Counted from the first letter of the stretch, positions 1-9,633 are shown. The stretch: DNA of 64,000 nucleotides from an uncultured Selenomonadales bacterium (GCA_946183785.1 CAMHCS010000011.1:1-64000); one strand, 5' to 3'. The notes: generated from the letters alone by a model not told the origin. Translations and numbers: made by a program.

Positions 1-50
1 TTTGTGTTGGTAAATGAATTTTGACATCTGAACGCTTATTCGGTGTTTCC

Positions 51-69
51 TTAATCAGTGTTTCCTTAA
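51..69. repeat. Solitary right-end remnant of the 168-bp palindromic element
   Basis: The bases TTAATCAGTGTTTCCTTAA match the right terminus of the three complete elements described at 113, 54444 and 60761. The same TTTCCTTAA word also occurs just before it, at about 44-52. No left half is visible inside the window, so this is a degraded or cut copy. It lies 44 bases before the complete copy that starts at 113. Confidence 0.6.
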
Positions 70-75
70 AGTGAT

Positions 76-98
76 TTTTTTCTCCTGCGGAGAAAAAA
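76..98. other. Small perfect hairpin between repeat copies
   Basis: TTTTTTCTCC and GGAGAAAAAA form a perfect 10-bp stem around a TGC loop. It sits between the repeat remnant and the complete palindromic element. There is no T-run after the stem, and the upstream gene is outside the window, so calling it a terminator would be a guess. Confidence 0.4.
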
Positions 99-112
99 TG
101 GTTTGCGGCATG

Positions 113-280
113 TTAAGGAAGCACTGAATAAGTCCCGCCGCGCCCCTGACGGGTCTTTTTCCGTCATGCTGCGTCAAAGTGCTCTCGACGTAGCTCTGCT
201 ACGACTTCGAGCACTTTTCCTTGCCTGACGAAAAAATCCCTCGACAGGGCCACGACTTGACTTAATCAGTGCTTCCTTAA
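113..280. repeat. 168-bp palindromic MITE-like element, copy A
   Basis: The ends are TTAAGGAAGCACTGAATAAG on the left and the reverse complement, with one mismatch, on the right, both bounded by TTAA. Between the ends the whole element is one long imperfect inverted repeat. Its central stem pairs AAAGTGCTC with GAGCACTTT around a GTAGC/GCTAC core. There is no room for a transposase, so it is non-autonomous. It resembles copies at 54444 and 60761 in length, ends and fold. It lies 95 bases before the diguanylate cyclase start and may affect its transcription; that is inference. Confidence 0.85.
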
Positions 281-375
281 AACACATGACGGGAAGCGGG
301 AATCGTGATAAAATAAAACGAATATATGCAAAACTACGCTAAAGCAACGGGCAGGATCTATACGAGGAGGGAATC

Positions 376-1650
376 ATGTATTCGGCAAAGGTGCATTTTT
401 GGCTTGTCGGGCTTGGCCCGGAGGAAGCGAAGACGCTCATGGGCATTGAGCCGTTGGAGCGTTTCACGCATACGTTCATGGAGAATTTTTCCATGGACGC
501 TTTGCGGGCGGATGTTTCTCCTGCCGTCATTACGGTCGTCATCGCGGACGAGGCGGCGGGTTTTGCGCCCGGGGCCCTTCGCGAAGCGGCGGGCGCAGAG
601 GCAAAGCTCATTTGGAACACGGCGGATGCCGGAACGCTTTCGGAAGCGGCGCTTTCGTCCCTTGACGCGATTTGGGGGAAGCCGCTGACGCCGGCGCTGC
701 TTTCCTTCCATTTTGCCGCGCTCCAAAGACGGATGAAGTTGGAAAAGGATAAATGGCTTGCGGAGACGTACCTGTCCCATACCATCGACCCGGTGCCCGA
801 TCTCATTTGGTACAAGGACGTCCTTGGCGCGCATCTGATGGTCAACGACGCTTTCTGCGAGGTCGTGGGCAAGACAAAGGAGGACATCGCGGGGCGCGGG
901 CATTGCTACATTTGGGGCCTGACGCCCGAAGAATACGCGCAGGGCGAATACGTCTGCATGGAGACGGAGGTCGAGGTCATCCAACAGGGCATGACCTGCG
1001 TCTTCGACGAGCAGGTGAAAGCGCCCGAAGGCATGCGTCTGTTGAAGACGTACAAGACGCCGATTCGCGATGTGGACGGAAGGGTCATGGGCACGGTGGG
1101 CGTCGCGCGCAATGTGACGAAAGAACGCGAGTACCAGCGGAAGATTTTGGAAATGGCGCAGACGGACGCGCTCACGGGGTTGGCGAACCGCCGTTATTTC
1201 GAGGATTATCTGAATGGGCTCAAGGGCGTCCGGCAAAAGATATTCATCTATTTCGACCTTGACAGCTTCAAGCATATCAACGACACCTACGGTCATGCCA
1301 TGGGCGACATGGTGCTGGTGCAGGTGTCGGGGCGCATGAAGCGGGCGTTTTCCGATGCGTTTCTCGTGCGGTTGGGCGGCGACGAGTTCCTTGCAGTGTT
1401 CTTGGAGAAGATTTCCCGTGAGGTCGTAGAAAAGCGTGTGCAGGACTTTATCGAGGATTTGCAGGATTTCTTCGAGAACACGAAGAACATGGAAGTGCTT
1501 TCGACCAGCGCGGGCATCGCTGTCGGCGACGCCGAGACGTCCGTGGACGAGCTGCTCCGGCAGAGCGACTTTGCGCTCTACGCGGCGAAACGTGCCGGAC
1601 GCGCCTGCTGCCGTTTTTACGATTCCTCGATGACGGAGGAATCGGAATAA
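376..1650 (+). CDS. PAS-GGDEF diguanylate cyclase
   Basis: Predicted to make cyclic di-GMP from two GTP. The 424-residue protein has an N-terminal region of about 120 residues with no recognised domain, a PAS sensor domain at about 130-260 (with a PDLIWYKD segment typical of PAS), and a GGDEF domain at about 265-418. The signature GGDEF is intact at residues 334-338 and the upstream DxDxFKxxND-type metal/substrate segment is present, so the enzyme should be active. No transmembrane segment is evident, so it is probably cytoplasmic. The ATG is preceded by a strong GAGGAGG ribosome site. It stands alone, though a c-di-GMP phosphodiesterase (HD-GYP) lies at the other end of the window. Confidence 0.93.
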   Translation: MYSAKVHFWLVGLGPEEAKTLMGIEPLERFTHTFMENFSMDALRADVSPAVITVVIADEAAGFAPGALREAAGAEAKLIWNTADAGTLSEAALSSLDAIWGKPLTPALLSFHFAALQRRMKLEKDKWLAETYLSHTIDPVPDLIWYKDVLGAHLMVNDAFCEVVGKTKEDIAGRGHCYIWGLTPEEYAQGEYVCMETEVEVIQQGMTCVFDEQVKAPEGMRLLKTYKTPIRDVDGRVMGTVGVARNVTKEREYQRKILEMAQTDALTGLANRRYFEDYLNGLKGVRQKIFIYFDLDSFKHINDTYGHAMGDMVLVQVSGRMKRAFSDAFLVRLGGDEFLAVFLEKISREVVEKRVQDFIEDLQDFFENTKNMEVLSTSAGIAVGDAETSVDELLRQSDFALYAAKRAGRACCRFYDSSMTEESE

Positions 1651-1729
1651 AGGAAATCCTGAAGAAATGCGTACCGTCCCCTTGCGGGGATGATGCGCTG
1701 CCGCATATATTTAGGAAGGGGAGTTTCTT

Positions 1730-3328
1730 TTGCAGACAAAGGCTATGATGGCTTCCGTCGTTGCGGGCGTACTTTGCGCCGCCGCGTCTTCGGCCGAGGC
1801 CTGCACCACGACGATTGTGACGCGCGGGGCTTCCGCCGACGGTGTTACCTATGTCACACATTCCAACGACGCTTTCTCCAGCGATCCCAACATCGTTTAT
1901 GTACCCGCGAAGGACCACGCGGCGGGGGAGATGCGAAAGGTGTATCCGGCGGCGATCGCGTGGGACGAGCTACCGGAGTACAACTGCTTCAACTATCCGC
2001 GCCTCGTCGCGCCGGAGCGGGCGGAGGCGTACAATGTCCCGGGCGGGAAGCGGACGAAGCCGTTAGGGGAGATTCCCGAGGCCGCCCACACTTATGCGTA
2101 TATCGACAGCGACTACGGCGTGATGAACGAGCACGGCCTGATGCTTGGCGAATGCACGAACAATTCCGCCCATCTTGAATATTTGGAGCCGAAGGACGGC
2201 CGCGGCATTTTCTACGCCTCAGAGCTGGGGCGCGTCGCCCTCGAACGCTGCCGCACGGCGCGGGAGGCTGTCCGGCTCATGGGGGAGATGATCGACGCCT
2301 ACGGCCTTTGGGGCACGGGCGAGACGCTCTTGGTGGCGGACAAGGAAGAGGGCTGGGTGCTGGAAATGCAGCCGACGCCGTCGGGCAAGGGCGGCTTTTG
2401 GATCGCCCAGCGCGTACCGGACGGGGAAGTGTTCGTCGCGGCGAACCAGTTCCGCATCCGCGCGATCCGGGAAAACGCCCCCGACCAGATTTTCAATCCC
2501 AATCTGCCGAAAATGCTGAAAGAGGCGGGCTGGGCCGCATACGACAAGAAGGGGAATCTCGACTGGGTGCTTTCGATGAAGGCCGTGGAGGATTATCATC
2601 CGTATTTCTCCCTGCGCCGGGTTTGGCGCGCGCTTTCCCTCGTCGCTCCGTCGGCGAATCTTCCCGCGAAGGTGAAGAACTGGGACACGGATGCGTATCC
2701 TTTTTCCATCCGGCCCGACCATCCGCTGGCCACCGGCGAGATTTTGGACCTTCACCGCGACGCTTACGAGGGAACGCCCTTTGACCGGCGGAAGGGGGAC
2801 AACACGGGCGTTTTCGCTTCGGCCTACCGCTATGGGGATACGAAATGGGAGCGTTCCATCACGAGCCGGACCATCGCCTATACCTGGGTGACGCAGGCGG
2901 GCGACAAATTGCCGTCCCCGATTTTCTGGCTGGCGATGAACGCGCCGAAGGAAAGCGTTTACATCCCGTTCGCCGTCGCGCCGCTGCCGGAAGCGTACAC
3001 CGAGGCCGACCGCGCGAAATTCGATTTGACGAAGGCGTGGTGGATTTCCCAGCAAGTGACGGTGCTGACGCGGGGTTACTACAGCGCCCTTTCCGCCGAA
3101 GTGCTGGATGTCGCCCACGCGAGCGAGAAGCGGTCCATGGAGCTATTGGCGAACGCCTCGGGACAGACGGCGGACACCTTCGCCGAGACCCTTCGGGGCA
3201 ACGCCGAAAGGGCGCTTTCGGATTGGCGGGACTTGCACGGGAATTTGCTGGCGGCCCACGACGGCGACCATCGCATCGACTATGACGAATCCTATGTCCC
3301 GAAGGCGGACAAAGTAATTAAATATTGA
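1730..3328 (+). CDS. Exported C69-family dipeptidase
   Basis: Peptidase family C69 (PepD type), an N-terminal-nucleophile hydrolase expected to cleave dipeptides. The 532-residue product starts with a signal-like stretch ending AEA, followed directly by CTTTIV. Cys25 would be the N-terminal nucleophile after removal of the leader, as in this family. The next residues (TRGASADG, THSNDAF) fit the C69 N-terminus. I chose the TTG at 1730 because AGGAAGGGG lies about 8 bases before it; the ATG codons at 1745 and 1748 have no comparable site and would shorten the leader. It is followed by a strong terminator. The signal-like leader suggests action outside the cytoplasm, but the leader could also be the self-cleaved propeptide known in C69 enzymes. 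Confidence 0.88.
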   Translation: MQTKAMMASVVAGVLCAAASSAEACTTTIVTRGASADGVTYVTHSNDAFSSDPNIVYVPAKDHAAGEMRKVYPAAIAWDELPEYNCFNYPRLVAPERAEAYNVPGGKRTKPLGEIPEAAHTYAYIDSDYGVMNEHGLMLGECTNNSAHLEYLEPKDGRGIFYASELGRVALERCRTAREAVRLMGEMIDAYGLWGTGETLLVADKEEGWVLEMQPTPSGKGGFWIAQRVPDGEVFVAANQFRIRAIRENAPDQIFNPNLPKMLKEAGWAAYDKKGNLDWVLSMKAVEDYHPYFSLRRVWRALSLVAPSANLPAKVKNWDTDAYPFSIRPDHPLATGEILDLHRDAYEGTPFDRRKGDNTGVFASAYRYGDTKWERSITSRTIAYTWVTQAGDKLPSPIFWLAMNAPKESVYIPFAVAPLPEAYTEADRAKFDLTKAWWISQQVTVLTRGYYSALSAEVLDVAHASEKRSMELLANASGQTADTFAETLRGNAERALSDWRDLHGNLLAAHDGDHRIDYDESYVPKADKVIKY

Positions 3329-3351
3329 CGGCCGCATTTTGCTCTTGGGAC

Positions 3352-3397
3352 AAAACGGCTGCCGCAGGAAGAATTTTTCTTGCGGCAGCCGTTTTTT
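3352..3397 (+). terminator. Intrinsic terminator after the C69 dipeptidase
   Basis: AAAACGGCTGCCGCA pairs with TGCGGCAGCCGTTTT and is followed by T residues. It separates the dipeptidase gene from the heat-shock operon. Confidence 0.85.
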
Positions 3398-3401
3398 GCA
3401 G

Positions 3402-3456
3402 CCTGATACTAATCACTGCAAGAAATCAAAGATTTCTAACAGTGATTAGTATCAGG
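3402..3456. repeat. 55-bp near-perfect palindrome
   Basis: CCTGATACTAATCACTG (3402-3418) is perfectly repeated in reverse complement at 3440-3456, and the inner bases GAAATC/GATTTC continue the stem around a short loop. It follows the terminator directly and has no T-run of its own, so it is more likely a small palindromic repeat than a second terminator. Confidence 0.7.
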
Positions 3457-3539
3457 TAAGAATTTCTTGCTTTCTTGCCTCAAAATTTTTTGCGGCAGAC
3501 TGGTTCCGAAAAATTTCCCAAAATCTTTTCAAAAAGATA

Positions 3540-3568
3540 TAGACAAAAAGTCAAATTTGCGTTATAGT
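3540..3568 (+). promoter_or_regulatory. Sigma-A promoter of the hrcA operon
   Basis: TAGACA (3540-3545) and TATAGT (3563-3568) are separated by 17 bases, a good match to the vegetative consensus. The expected transcript start, near 3575, lies just before the CIRCE operator, so bound HrcA would block initiation or early elongation. Confidence 0.8.
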
Positions 3569-3580
3569 CTTATCAGAAGG

Positions 3581-3607
3581 TTAGCACTCGACGCCCCCGA
3601 GTGCTAA
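3581..3607 (+). promoter_or_regulatory. CIRCE operator (HrcA binding site)
   Basis: TTAGCACTC, nine bases, then GAGTGCTAA: an exact match to the CIRCE consensus with the canonical 9-base spacer. It overlaps the expected 5' end of the transcript and lies 17 bases before the hrcA start codon. HrcA should repress the whole operon through it and release it on heat shock. Confidence 0.97.
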
Positions 3608-3624
3608 CAGGAGGGGCAAGTAAT

Positions 3625-4656
3625 ATGGATGAAAGGAAACAGCGCGTCCTGCAAGCGGTAGTGCAGGATTATATCGAATCGGCGGAGCCGGTCGGCTCGC
3701 GCACCATCGCGCGGCGGCACGACCTCGGCGTCAGTCCCGCGACGATTCGAAACGAGATGGCCGACCTTGAGATGCTCGGCTATCTGGAGCATATCCATAC
3801 GTCCTCCGGGCGCATCCCGTCGTCGAAGGGCTACCGCTTTTACGTGGACGGCCTGATGCAGCCGATGCGGCTCACCGACGAGGAGAAGGCGCAGATCGAC
3901 CGCTGGTACAGGGCGCGGGTCAAGCGCATCGAGGAGGTCTTTCAGGAGACGGCGCGGCTGATTTCCCGCGTGACGAAAAACGTCGCGCTGGTGCTGGCGC
4001 CGCAGATGACCAAGTCGGCGTTCCGCTGCCTGCAGTTCCTGCCGCTGGACGACCGCCGCTCGGTGGCGGTGCTGATGACCGACGCGGGCTTCATCGAGAA
4101 CCGCATCGTAGCGATGCCGTCGGGAGCGACCTTCGAGGATTTCCAGCGCATGGCGCGGGTCGTCAACGACTGCCTCGCGGGCTGTACCCTCGACGCGATA
4201 CCGAAGGCCGCCTACCGGAAGATCCGTTCGGAGATTTCCGACGAGGAGCTTTACGAGGCGGCGCTCGACGTCATCACCCGCGCCCTCGACGACAGGGAAG
4301 GGCGCAGCCGGCTCTATCTCGGCGGCACACGGGAAATGCTTTCCCAGCCGGAGTTCCGGGATGTGGAGCGGGTCAAGGAAATCCTGCTGATGTTAGAGGA
4401 AGAGGAGCTTCTGAAGGAAATCCTCTCCGCGCATCTCGGCGACGGGCTCCGGGTCACCATCGGGCAGGAGAACGACTATAAGGGCATACAGGACTGCAGC
4501 ATCGTCACGGCCACCTACCATTTGGACGGCGAGCTGCTCGGCACGATCGCGGTGCTGGGCCCGACGCGCATGGAATACGGCAAGGCGATGTCGCTCCTCG
4601 GCTATATGAACGAGCATCTGTCAGATGTCGTTCGACGGTTGGGCTGGCAGGGATAA
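3625..4656 (+). CDS. hrcA: Heat-inducible transcription repressor HrcA
   Basis: HrcA binds CIRCE and represses the class I chaperone operon; GroEL normally keeps it active. The 343-residue length is usual for the family. The N-terminal winged helix (residues about 1-75) contains the conserved VGSRTIARRHDLGVSPATIR segment, followed by the GRIPSSKGYRFYVD motif. The rest is the GAF-like dimerisation domain, including the QENDYKGIQDCSIVTATY region. I chose the ATG at 3625 because AGGAGGGG precedes it; the GTG at 3601 lies inside the CIRCE operator. First gene of hrcA-lipoprotein-grpE-dnaK-dnaJ, and autoregulated through CIRCE. Confidence 0.97.
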   Translation: MDERKQRVLQAVVQDYIESAEPVGSRTIARRHDLGVSPATIRNEMADLEMLGYLEHIHTSSGRIPSSKGYRFYVDGLMQPMRLTDEEKAQIDRWYRARVKRIEEVFQETARLISRVTKNVALVLAPQMTKSAFRCLQFLPLDDRRSVAVLMTDAGFIENRIVAMPSGATFEDFQRMARVVNDCLAGCTLDAIPKAAYRKIRSEISDEELYEAALDVITRALDDREGRSRLYLGGTREMLSQPEFRDVERVKEILLMLEEEELLKEILSAHLGDGLRVTIGQENDYKGIQDCSIVTATYHLDGELLGTIAVLGPTRMEYGKAMSLLGYMNEHLSDVVRRLGWQG

Positions 4657-4669
4657 CGGAGGGCGTAAG

Positions 4670-5692
4670 ATGATGAGCCGAACGAGGGGAAAGATTATCA
4701 TGGGAGTGTTGTTCAGTCTCCTGACGTTCCTCGGAATTGGCGGGTGCGCGTCGGCGATAGACAGGCCCGAATGCGGCGGTACGACGGACAAGACGGATCA
4801 CAACGCGCCGAAGACGATTGCGTCCAAGGACCTGACTTCATTTTACGCGCACTTCTATCTGCGGGGCGAGTGGTCGCCCGGGAAAGGCGACCGGTTCTAC
4901 ACCGTCGAGGTGAGGAAAGACGAGCAGGGCGCGCTGACGGCTACCGTTTGGACGGATTCTTTGAAAGACGCCTGCGTCAGCCTTCCCGCGGACGAAACGC
5001 TGCTGAAGAAACTGCAGTCCATTATCGACGAACGCCATTTGGCGGCAAATAACGGTGTTTACCGCGTGACGGCGGGGCTGCCGCCGGAGTTCCAGAAGTG
5101 CCATTTCAACGCAAACTACGCTTCGGGGGAAAAGATAGAATTCACCGCGAACAACAATCCCGACGCGGAGTGGACGCGGGAAACTTATCTTGCCTTCGCG
5201 GAATGGTTCGCCGAAAAAGGCGACGAATCCCTGCTGCCGCCGAAGCTCGTTTACGGGCCGGTCAAGAGATGTTCCTTCACGCTTTCCGAAGACGGCAGGA
5301 AGGTCCACTTCAGCCCGGTCCATGTGCAGGAGGAGAAGGCCATCGACGGCGAGCAGCTCCTCCTCGGCAGGATGACCTACGACGCTGCGGCAAAGAAATG
5401 GGGGCGGGGGGACGATTTCACGCTGTTCCCCGAGGACTATCTGCAGCAGATCCACGCGATCCTGTCCGCCCACGACCTCCGCGCCTTTGATTACCACTCG
5501 GTGCTCTATAAGGAGCGGAAGCTGACGAGAGAGGAGAAGGATTTCTTCCGCCCGGCGCTGCAGATCCATGTCGATTTCGAAGACAACAAGTCGCTGCGGA
5601 TCGACGTCAACGATGCGGGCGATTTGGAGACGCTTCAGCCGCTGGTGAGAGAGCTGCTCGCGTATCATGATTCCCTGTTCGACGAGGAGTGA
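4670..5692 (+). CDS. Predicted lipoprotein of unknown function in the heat-shock operon
   Basis: The 340-residue protein begins with a type II signal peptide whose lipobox reads IGGC, so Cys26 should be lipidated; the mature protein would sit in a membrane facing the periplasm. Its family is not recognised. It is clearly related to the secreted protein encoded at 24039-25049: both have (A/S)S.D(I/L)(S/T)SF near the mature N-terminus, a basic-acidic strand segment, then a RDE-like helix and a second half that repeats the pattern, suggesting a duplicated domain. It starts 13 bases after hrcA behind GGAGGGCG and ends 5 bases before the chosen grpE start, so it should be co-transcribed with the chaperones. 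Such a gene is not a usual member of this operon. Confidence 0.85.
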   Translation: MMSRTRGKIIMGVLFSLLTFLGIGGCASAIDRPECGGTTDKTDHNAPKTIASKDLTSFYAHFYLRGEWSPGKGDRFYTVEVRKDEQGALTATVWTDSLKDACVSLPADETLLKKLQSIIDERHLAANNGVYRVTAGLPPEFQKCHFNANYASGEKIEFTANNNPDAEWTRETYLAFAEWFAEKGDESLLPPKLVYGPVKRCSFTLSEDGRKVHFSPVHVQEEKAIDGEQLLLGRMTYDAAAKKWGRGDDFTLFPEDYLQQIHAILSAHDLRAFDYHSVLYKERKLTREEKDFFRPALQIHVDFEDNKSLRIDVNDAGDLETLQPLVRELLAYHDSLFDEE

Positions 5693-5697
5693 TTCGT

Positions 5698-6342
5698 ATG
5701 ACGGCGTTTGAGAAAGATAAAATGAAGAAAAAGGATGAGGCAAGCTTGGAGGATATGAAGGAACAGATTGAAGAGGCGCTGGCCGACGAAATGGCGGAGC
5801 GCCGCGCGTTCAACCAGGACGCGCCGGAGGCGCCGTTCGAAGACGCCAAGGGAGACGCCGCGGAGACGCAGGCGGGAGAGCAGCCGGAGGACGCCGACGC
5901 GCTGAAAGAAAAATATGAGGCGGAGCTTGCCGAAAAGGAAAACCGGTATTTGCGTCTGCAGGCGGATTTCGAAAATTTCCGCCGCCGTACGAGGCAGGAG
6001 AAGGAAGAGCTCGCCGCTGTGGTGACACAGAACCTCCTGAAGGACCTCCTGCCGTTCCTCGACAATTTCGAGCGGGCGCTGGCAGCGGAAGGTACCGACG
6101 AAGGCGGGCTCCGCGCGGGCGTCGAGATGATGTACAAGCAGCTTGTCGAGGCGCTGAAAAAAGAAGGCCTCGAATATATCGAGACGAAGGATAAGCCCTT
6201 CGACCCGAACTTCCATCAGGCCGTCATGCGCGTGGAGGACAGCGAGAAAGAGGACGGCACGATCGTCGCCGAACTGCAGAAGGGCTACATGGTAAAAGGA
6301 CGGGTGATTCGCCCGAGTATGGTGCAAGTCGTTGGGAATTAG
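5698..6342 (+). CDS. grpE: Nucleotide exchange factor GrpE
   Basis: GrpE releases ADP from DnaK. The 214-residue protein has a charged, low-complexity N-terminus, a long coiled coil beginning near residue 65 with the conserved [12 protein letters not shown] segment, and a C-terminal beta domain with HQAVMRVE and [14 protein letters not shown] chose the ATG at 5698 because GAGGAG ends 8 bases before it; a GTG at 5689 that overlaps the preceding stop codon is the alternative. Third gene of the CIRCE-controlled operon. Confidence 0.96.
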   Translation: MTAFEKDKMKKKDEASLEDMKEQIEEALADEMAERRAFNQDAPEAPFEDAKGDAAETQAGEQPEDADALKEKYEAELAEKENRYLRLQADFENFRRRTRQEKEELAAVVTQNLLKDLLPFLDNFERALAAEGTDEGGLRAGVEMMYKQLVEALKKEGLEYIETKDKPFDPNFHQAVMRVEDSEKEDGTIVAELQKGYMVKGRVIRPSMVQVVGN

Positions 6343-6443
6343 AAAGCTCTAAAGCCATCCCCTCAAGGGGAAAGCTGATCAAGTCTAATCCCTTCACATA
6401 GATAATTATAAATTTAATGCATATTGAATAGGAGGAAATCATC

Positions 6444-8303
6444 ATGGCAAAGGTAATTGGTATTGACTTAGGTACGACGAATTCCGTCGTTTCCGTTATG
6501 GAGGGCGGCGAGCCCACCGTCATCACGAACCCGGAAGGCAGCCGCCTGACTCCGTCGGTGGTCGGCTTCACGAAGGACGGGCAGCGGCTCATCGGCCAGC
6601 TGGCGAAGCGGCAGGCGGTCTCGAATCCGGACCGCACCATCGCTTCCATCAAGCGTCACATGGGCGAGAAGGATTACAAAGTCACGATCGACGACAAGAG
6701 CTACACGCCGCCGGAAATCTCCGCGATGGTGCTGCAGAAGCTGAAAGCCGATGCGGAAGCGTATCTCGGCGAGACGGTCACCCAGGCCGTCATCACCGTT
6801 CCGGCGTATTTCAGCGACAGCCAGCGGCAGGCCACGAAGGACGCCGGCAAGATCGCGGGCCTCGACGTGCTCCGCATCATCAACGAGCCGACGGCGGCGG
6901 CGCTGGCCTATGGCCTTGACAAGGACAACGACGAGACGATCCTCGTCTTCGACCTCGGCGGCGGCACCTTCGATGTGTCGATCCTCGAGCTGGGCGACGG
7001 CGTCTTCGAGGTCAAGGCGACCAACGGCAACACCCACCTCGGCGGCGACGATTTCGACCATCGCATCGTCGACTGGATGGTGGCCGAGTTCAAGAAGGAC
7101 AACGGCATCGATCTCGCGGCGGACAAGATGAGCGCCCAGCGCCTCGTGGAGGCCGCCGAGAAGGCGAAGATCGAGCTTTCCAGCATGCTTTCCACGAACA
7201 TCAACCTGCCGTTCATCACGGCGGGCCCCAACGGCCCTCTGCACCTCGACCTGACGCTGACCCGCGCGAAGTTCGACGAGCTGACCAACGACCTCGTGGA
7301 GGCGACGATGGAGCCGACGCGCAAGGCGATGGCGGACGCGGAGCTTTCTCCCTCCGACATCAACAAGGTCATCCTCGTCGGCGGTTCGTCCCGTATTCCG
7401 GCGGTGCAGGAAGCCATCAAGAAGTATCTGTCGAAAGAGCCGAGCCACGGCGTGAACCCGGACGAGTGCGTGTCCGTGGGCGCGGCGATCCAGGGCGGCG
7501 TCCTCGTCGGCGAGGTCAAGGACGTGTTGCTGCTTGACGTTACACCGCTGTCCCTCGGCATTGAGACACTGGGCGGCGTCTGCACGAAGATCATCGAGCG
7601 CAACACCACGATTCCGACGTCCAAGAGCCAGGTGTTCTCGACGGCGGCGGACAACCAGCCCTCGGTGGACATCCACGTCCTGCAGGGCGAGCGCGAGATG
7701 GCGGCGGGCAACAAGACCCTCGGCAGGTTCGAGCTTTCGGACATTCCGCCGGCGCCGCGCGGAGTTCCCCGCATCGAGGTCAAGTTCGACATCGACGCCA
7801 ACGGCATCGTGCACGTCTCGGCGAAGGATCTCGGCACCGGCAAGGAGCAGAAGATCACGATCCAGTCCGACAGCGGCATGAGCAAGGACGACATCGACCG
7901 CATGGTCAAGGAGGCCGAGGCGCACGCCGCCGAGGACAAGAAGCAGAAGGAAGCCATCGAGATCAAGAACAACGCCGACAATCTCGTCTATCAGGCGGAG
8001 AAGGCGATCAAGGATATGGGCGACAAGGCCGACGCGGCGCAGGTCGACAAGGTCAAGGCCGCCATCGACAAGGTCAAGGAAGCGCTGAAGGGCGGCGACA
8101 ACGACGCCATCAAGAAGGCGACGGAAGAACTGCAGAAGCCGCTCTATGAAATGAGTGCGGCTGCATACCAGCAGGCCCAGCAGGCCGCGGGTGCGGCAGG
8201 CGGCGCGGCGGACGCCGGAGCGCAGCAGGCGGCGCAGGAAGAACCGAAGAAGGCCGACGACAACGTGGTGGACGCCGAGTATACGGAAGTCAAGGATAAA
8301 TAA
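6444..8303 (+). CDS. dnaK: Hsp70 chaperone DnaK
   Basis: ATP-dependent chaperone. The 619 residues are the usual length. The ATPase domain starts with [19 protein letters not shown]; the phosphate-2 motif [18 protein letters not shown] and the adenosine motif [14 protein letters not shown] are intact. The substrate domain follows the linker [19 protein letters not shown], and the helical lid ends in an alanine-rich stretch and the EYTEV tail. AGGAGG lies 8 bases before the ATG. It is followed by a 157-base gap containing a repeat, then dnaJ. Confidence 0.99.
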   Translation: MAKVIGIDLGTTNSVVSVMEGGEPTVITNPEGSRLTPSVVGFTKDGQRLIGQLAKRQAVSNPDRTIASIKRHMGEKDYKVTIDDKSYTPPEISAMVLQKLKADAEAYLGETVTQAVITVPAYFSDSQRQATKDAGKIAGLDVLRIINEPTAAALAYGLDKDNDETILVFDLGGGTFDVSILELGDGVFEVKATNGNTHLGGDDFDHRIVDWMVAEFKKDNGIDLAADKMSAQRLVEAAEKAKIELSSMLSTNINLPFITAGPNGPLHLDLTLTRAKFDELTNDLVEATMEPTRKAMADAELSPSDINKVILVGGSSRIPAVQEAIKKYLSKEPSHGVNPDECVSVGAAIQGGVLVGEVKDVLLLDVTPLSLGIETLGGVCTKIIERNTTIPTSKSQVFSTAADNQPSVDIHVLQGEREMAAGNKTLGRFELSDIPPAPRGVPRIEVKFDIDANGIVHVSAKDLGTGKEQKITIQSDSGMSKDDIDRMVKEAEAHAAEDKKQKEAIEIKNNADNLVYQAEKAIKDMGDKADAAQVDKVKAAIDKVKEALKGGDNDAIKKATEELQKPLYEMSAAAYQQAQQAAGAAGGAADAGAQQAAQEEPKKADDNVVDAEYTEVKDK

Positions 8304-8444
8304 GAAGAGTGAAGTTTGAAGAGTGGAGAGTGAAGAGAGATAGAGAGTGTTGGAATTTCCGATACAGCCGCAGGATAAAATGGTTTTACAAACGGCTGTC
8401 ACGCAATTATCTCCACTCTTAACTCTCCACTCCCCACTCTTTTC
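8304..8444. repeat. Inverted repeat of GAGTGGAGAGTG type between dnaK and dnaJ
   Basis: The left arm (about 8304-8337) has GAAGAGTG-like words, including GAAGAGTGGAGAGT. The right arm (about 8411-8443) carries the reverse complement (ACTCTCCACTCCCCACTCTT). About 75 bases without obvious function lie between. The same purine-rich words recur at 28380-28440 and, reversed, at 22054-22086, so this is probably a dispersed intergenic repeat. It does not look like a terminator. Confidence 0.6.
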
Positions 8445-8460
8445 ATGAGGGAGACCTATT

Positions 8461-9621
8461 ATGAGCGACAAACGCGACTACTATGAAGTGCTCGGCGTTC
8501 AAAAGGGCGCGTCCGACGACGAGATCAAGAAAGCTTTCAAAAAGCTGGCGCGCAAATATCACCCGGACCTGAACCGCGACGACCCGAAGACGGCGGAGGA
8601 AAAATTCAAGGAGGTCAACGAGGCCTACAGCGTGCTTTCCGACCCGCAGAAGAAGGCACAGTACGACCAGTTCGGCCACGCGGCCTTTGAGAACGGCGGC
8701 GGTGGCGGCGGCGCGGGCGGCTTCGGAGGATTTGGCGGTTTCGGAGGATTCGGCGGCGGAGGCGGCGGTTTCGACGATATCTTCGACGCCTTCTTCGGCG
8801 GCGGCGGAAGTCGTTCCCGCCGTTCCGGGCCGGAGCGCGGCAGCGATCTTCGCTACGATCTGGAGCTGACCTTTGAGGAAGCGGCCTTCGGCAAGGAAGC
8901 GGAGCTGACCGTTCCGCGTACGGAAAACTGCTCGACGTGTCACGGCACGGGCGCGGCAGCCGGTACGTCGCCGGAGACCTGCCCGGACTGTCACGGTTCG
9001 GGACAAGTCCAGCGCCGGCAGAATACACCTTTTGGGCAGATATTGAACTCGCATCCTTGCGGCCGTTGTCATGGCACAGGCAAGATCGTCAAGACGCCGT
9101 GTTCCGACTGCGGCGGTACCGGACGCAAAAAAGTCAGAAAGAAGATCAGCGTCAAGATTCCCGCGGGCGTCGACGAGGGTTCGCGCATCCGCGTGGCCGG
9201 AGGCGGCGAGGCGGGCGTACGCGGCGGCGGGAGCGGCGACCTTTATGTCTATATCTTTGTGAAGCGTCACAAGCTTTTCGAGCGCGACGGTTCCGACGTA
9301 CTTTGCGAGGTGCCTGTCTCCTTTGTGCAGGCGGCGCTCGGAGACACCATCGAGGCGCCGACCATCGACGGCAAGGTGGAAATGAAAATCCCGGCGGGCA
9401 TCCAGTCCGGCACCATGCTTCGCCTGAAGGGACGCGGCATTCCGTTCCTGCGCGGCAACGGCCGCGGCGACCAGCTCGTGCGCGTCAAGGTCCTGACGCC
9501 GCAGAAACTCTCCGCGCGGCAAAAGGAGCTGTTGAAGGAGTTCGGCGAACTCAGCGGGCAAAACGTAAACCCGGAGCAGGAAAGCTTCATGAACACGATC
9601 AAGAAGATGTTCAAAAAATAA
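8461..9621 (+). CDS. dnaJ: Hsp40 co-chaperone DnaJ
   Basis: Stimulates DnaK ATP hydrolysis and delivers substrates. The 386-residue protein has the full type I layout: a J domain with HPD at residues 34-36, a glycine/phenylalanine-rich linker at about 75-115, four CxxCxGxG zinc motifs ([32 protein letters not shown]), then the C-terminal substrate domains. GAGGGAG lies before the ATG. Last gene of the heat-shock operon; a terminator follows at 9634. Confidence 0.99.
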   Translation: MSDKRDYYEVLGVQKGASDDEIKKAFKKLARKYHPDLNRDDPKTAEEKFKEVNEAYSVLSDPQKKAQYDQFGHAAFENGGGGGGAGGFGGFGGFGGFGGGGGGFDDIFDAFFGGGGSRSRRSGPERGSDLRYDLELTFEEAAFGKEAELTVPRTENCSTCHGTGAAAGTSPETCPDCHGSGQVQRRQNTPFGQILNSHPCGRCHGTGKIVKTPCSDCGGTGRKKVRKKISVKIPAGVDEGSRIRVAGGGEAGVRGGGSGDLYVYIFVKRHKLFERDGSDVLCEVPVSFVQAALGDTIEAPTIDGKVEMKIPAGIQSGTMLRLKGRGIPFLRGNGRGDQLVRVKVLTPQKLSARQKELLKEFGELSGQNVNPEQESFMNTIKKMFKK

Positions 9622-9633
9622 ATACGAAACGCG

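Noticed and set aside
6468..8471. Very long open frame (667 codons) on the minus strand opposite dnaK
   Set aside because: It is antisense to a complete, highly conserved dnaK. High GC at third positions leaves few stops on the other strand, and the translation is low-complexity (Arg, Leu, Asp, Val).
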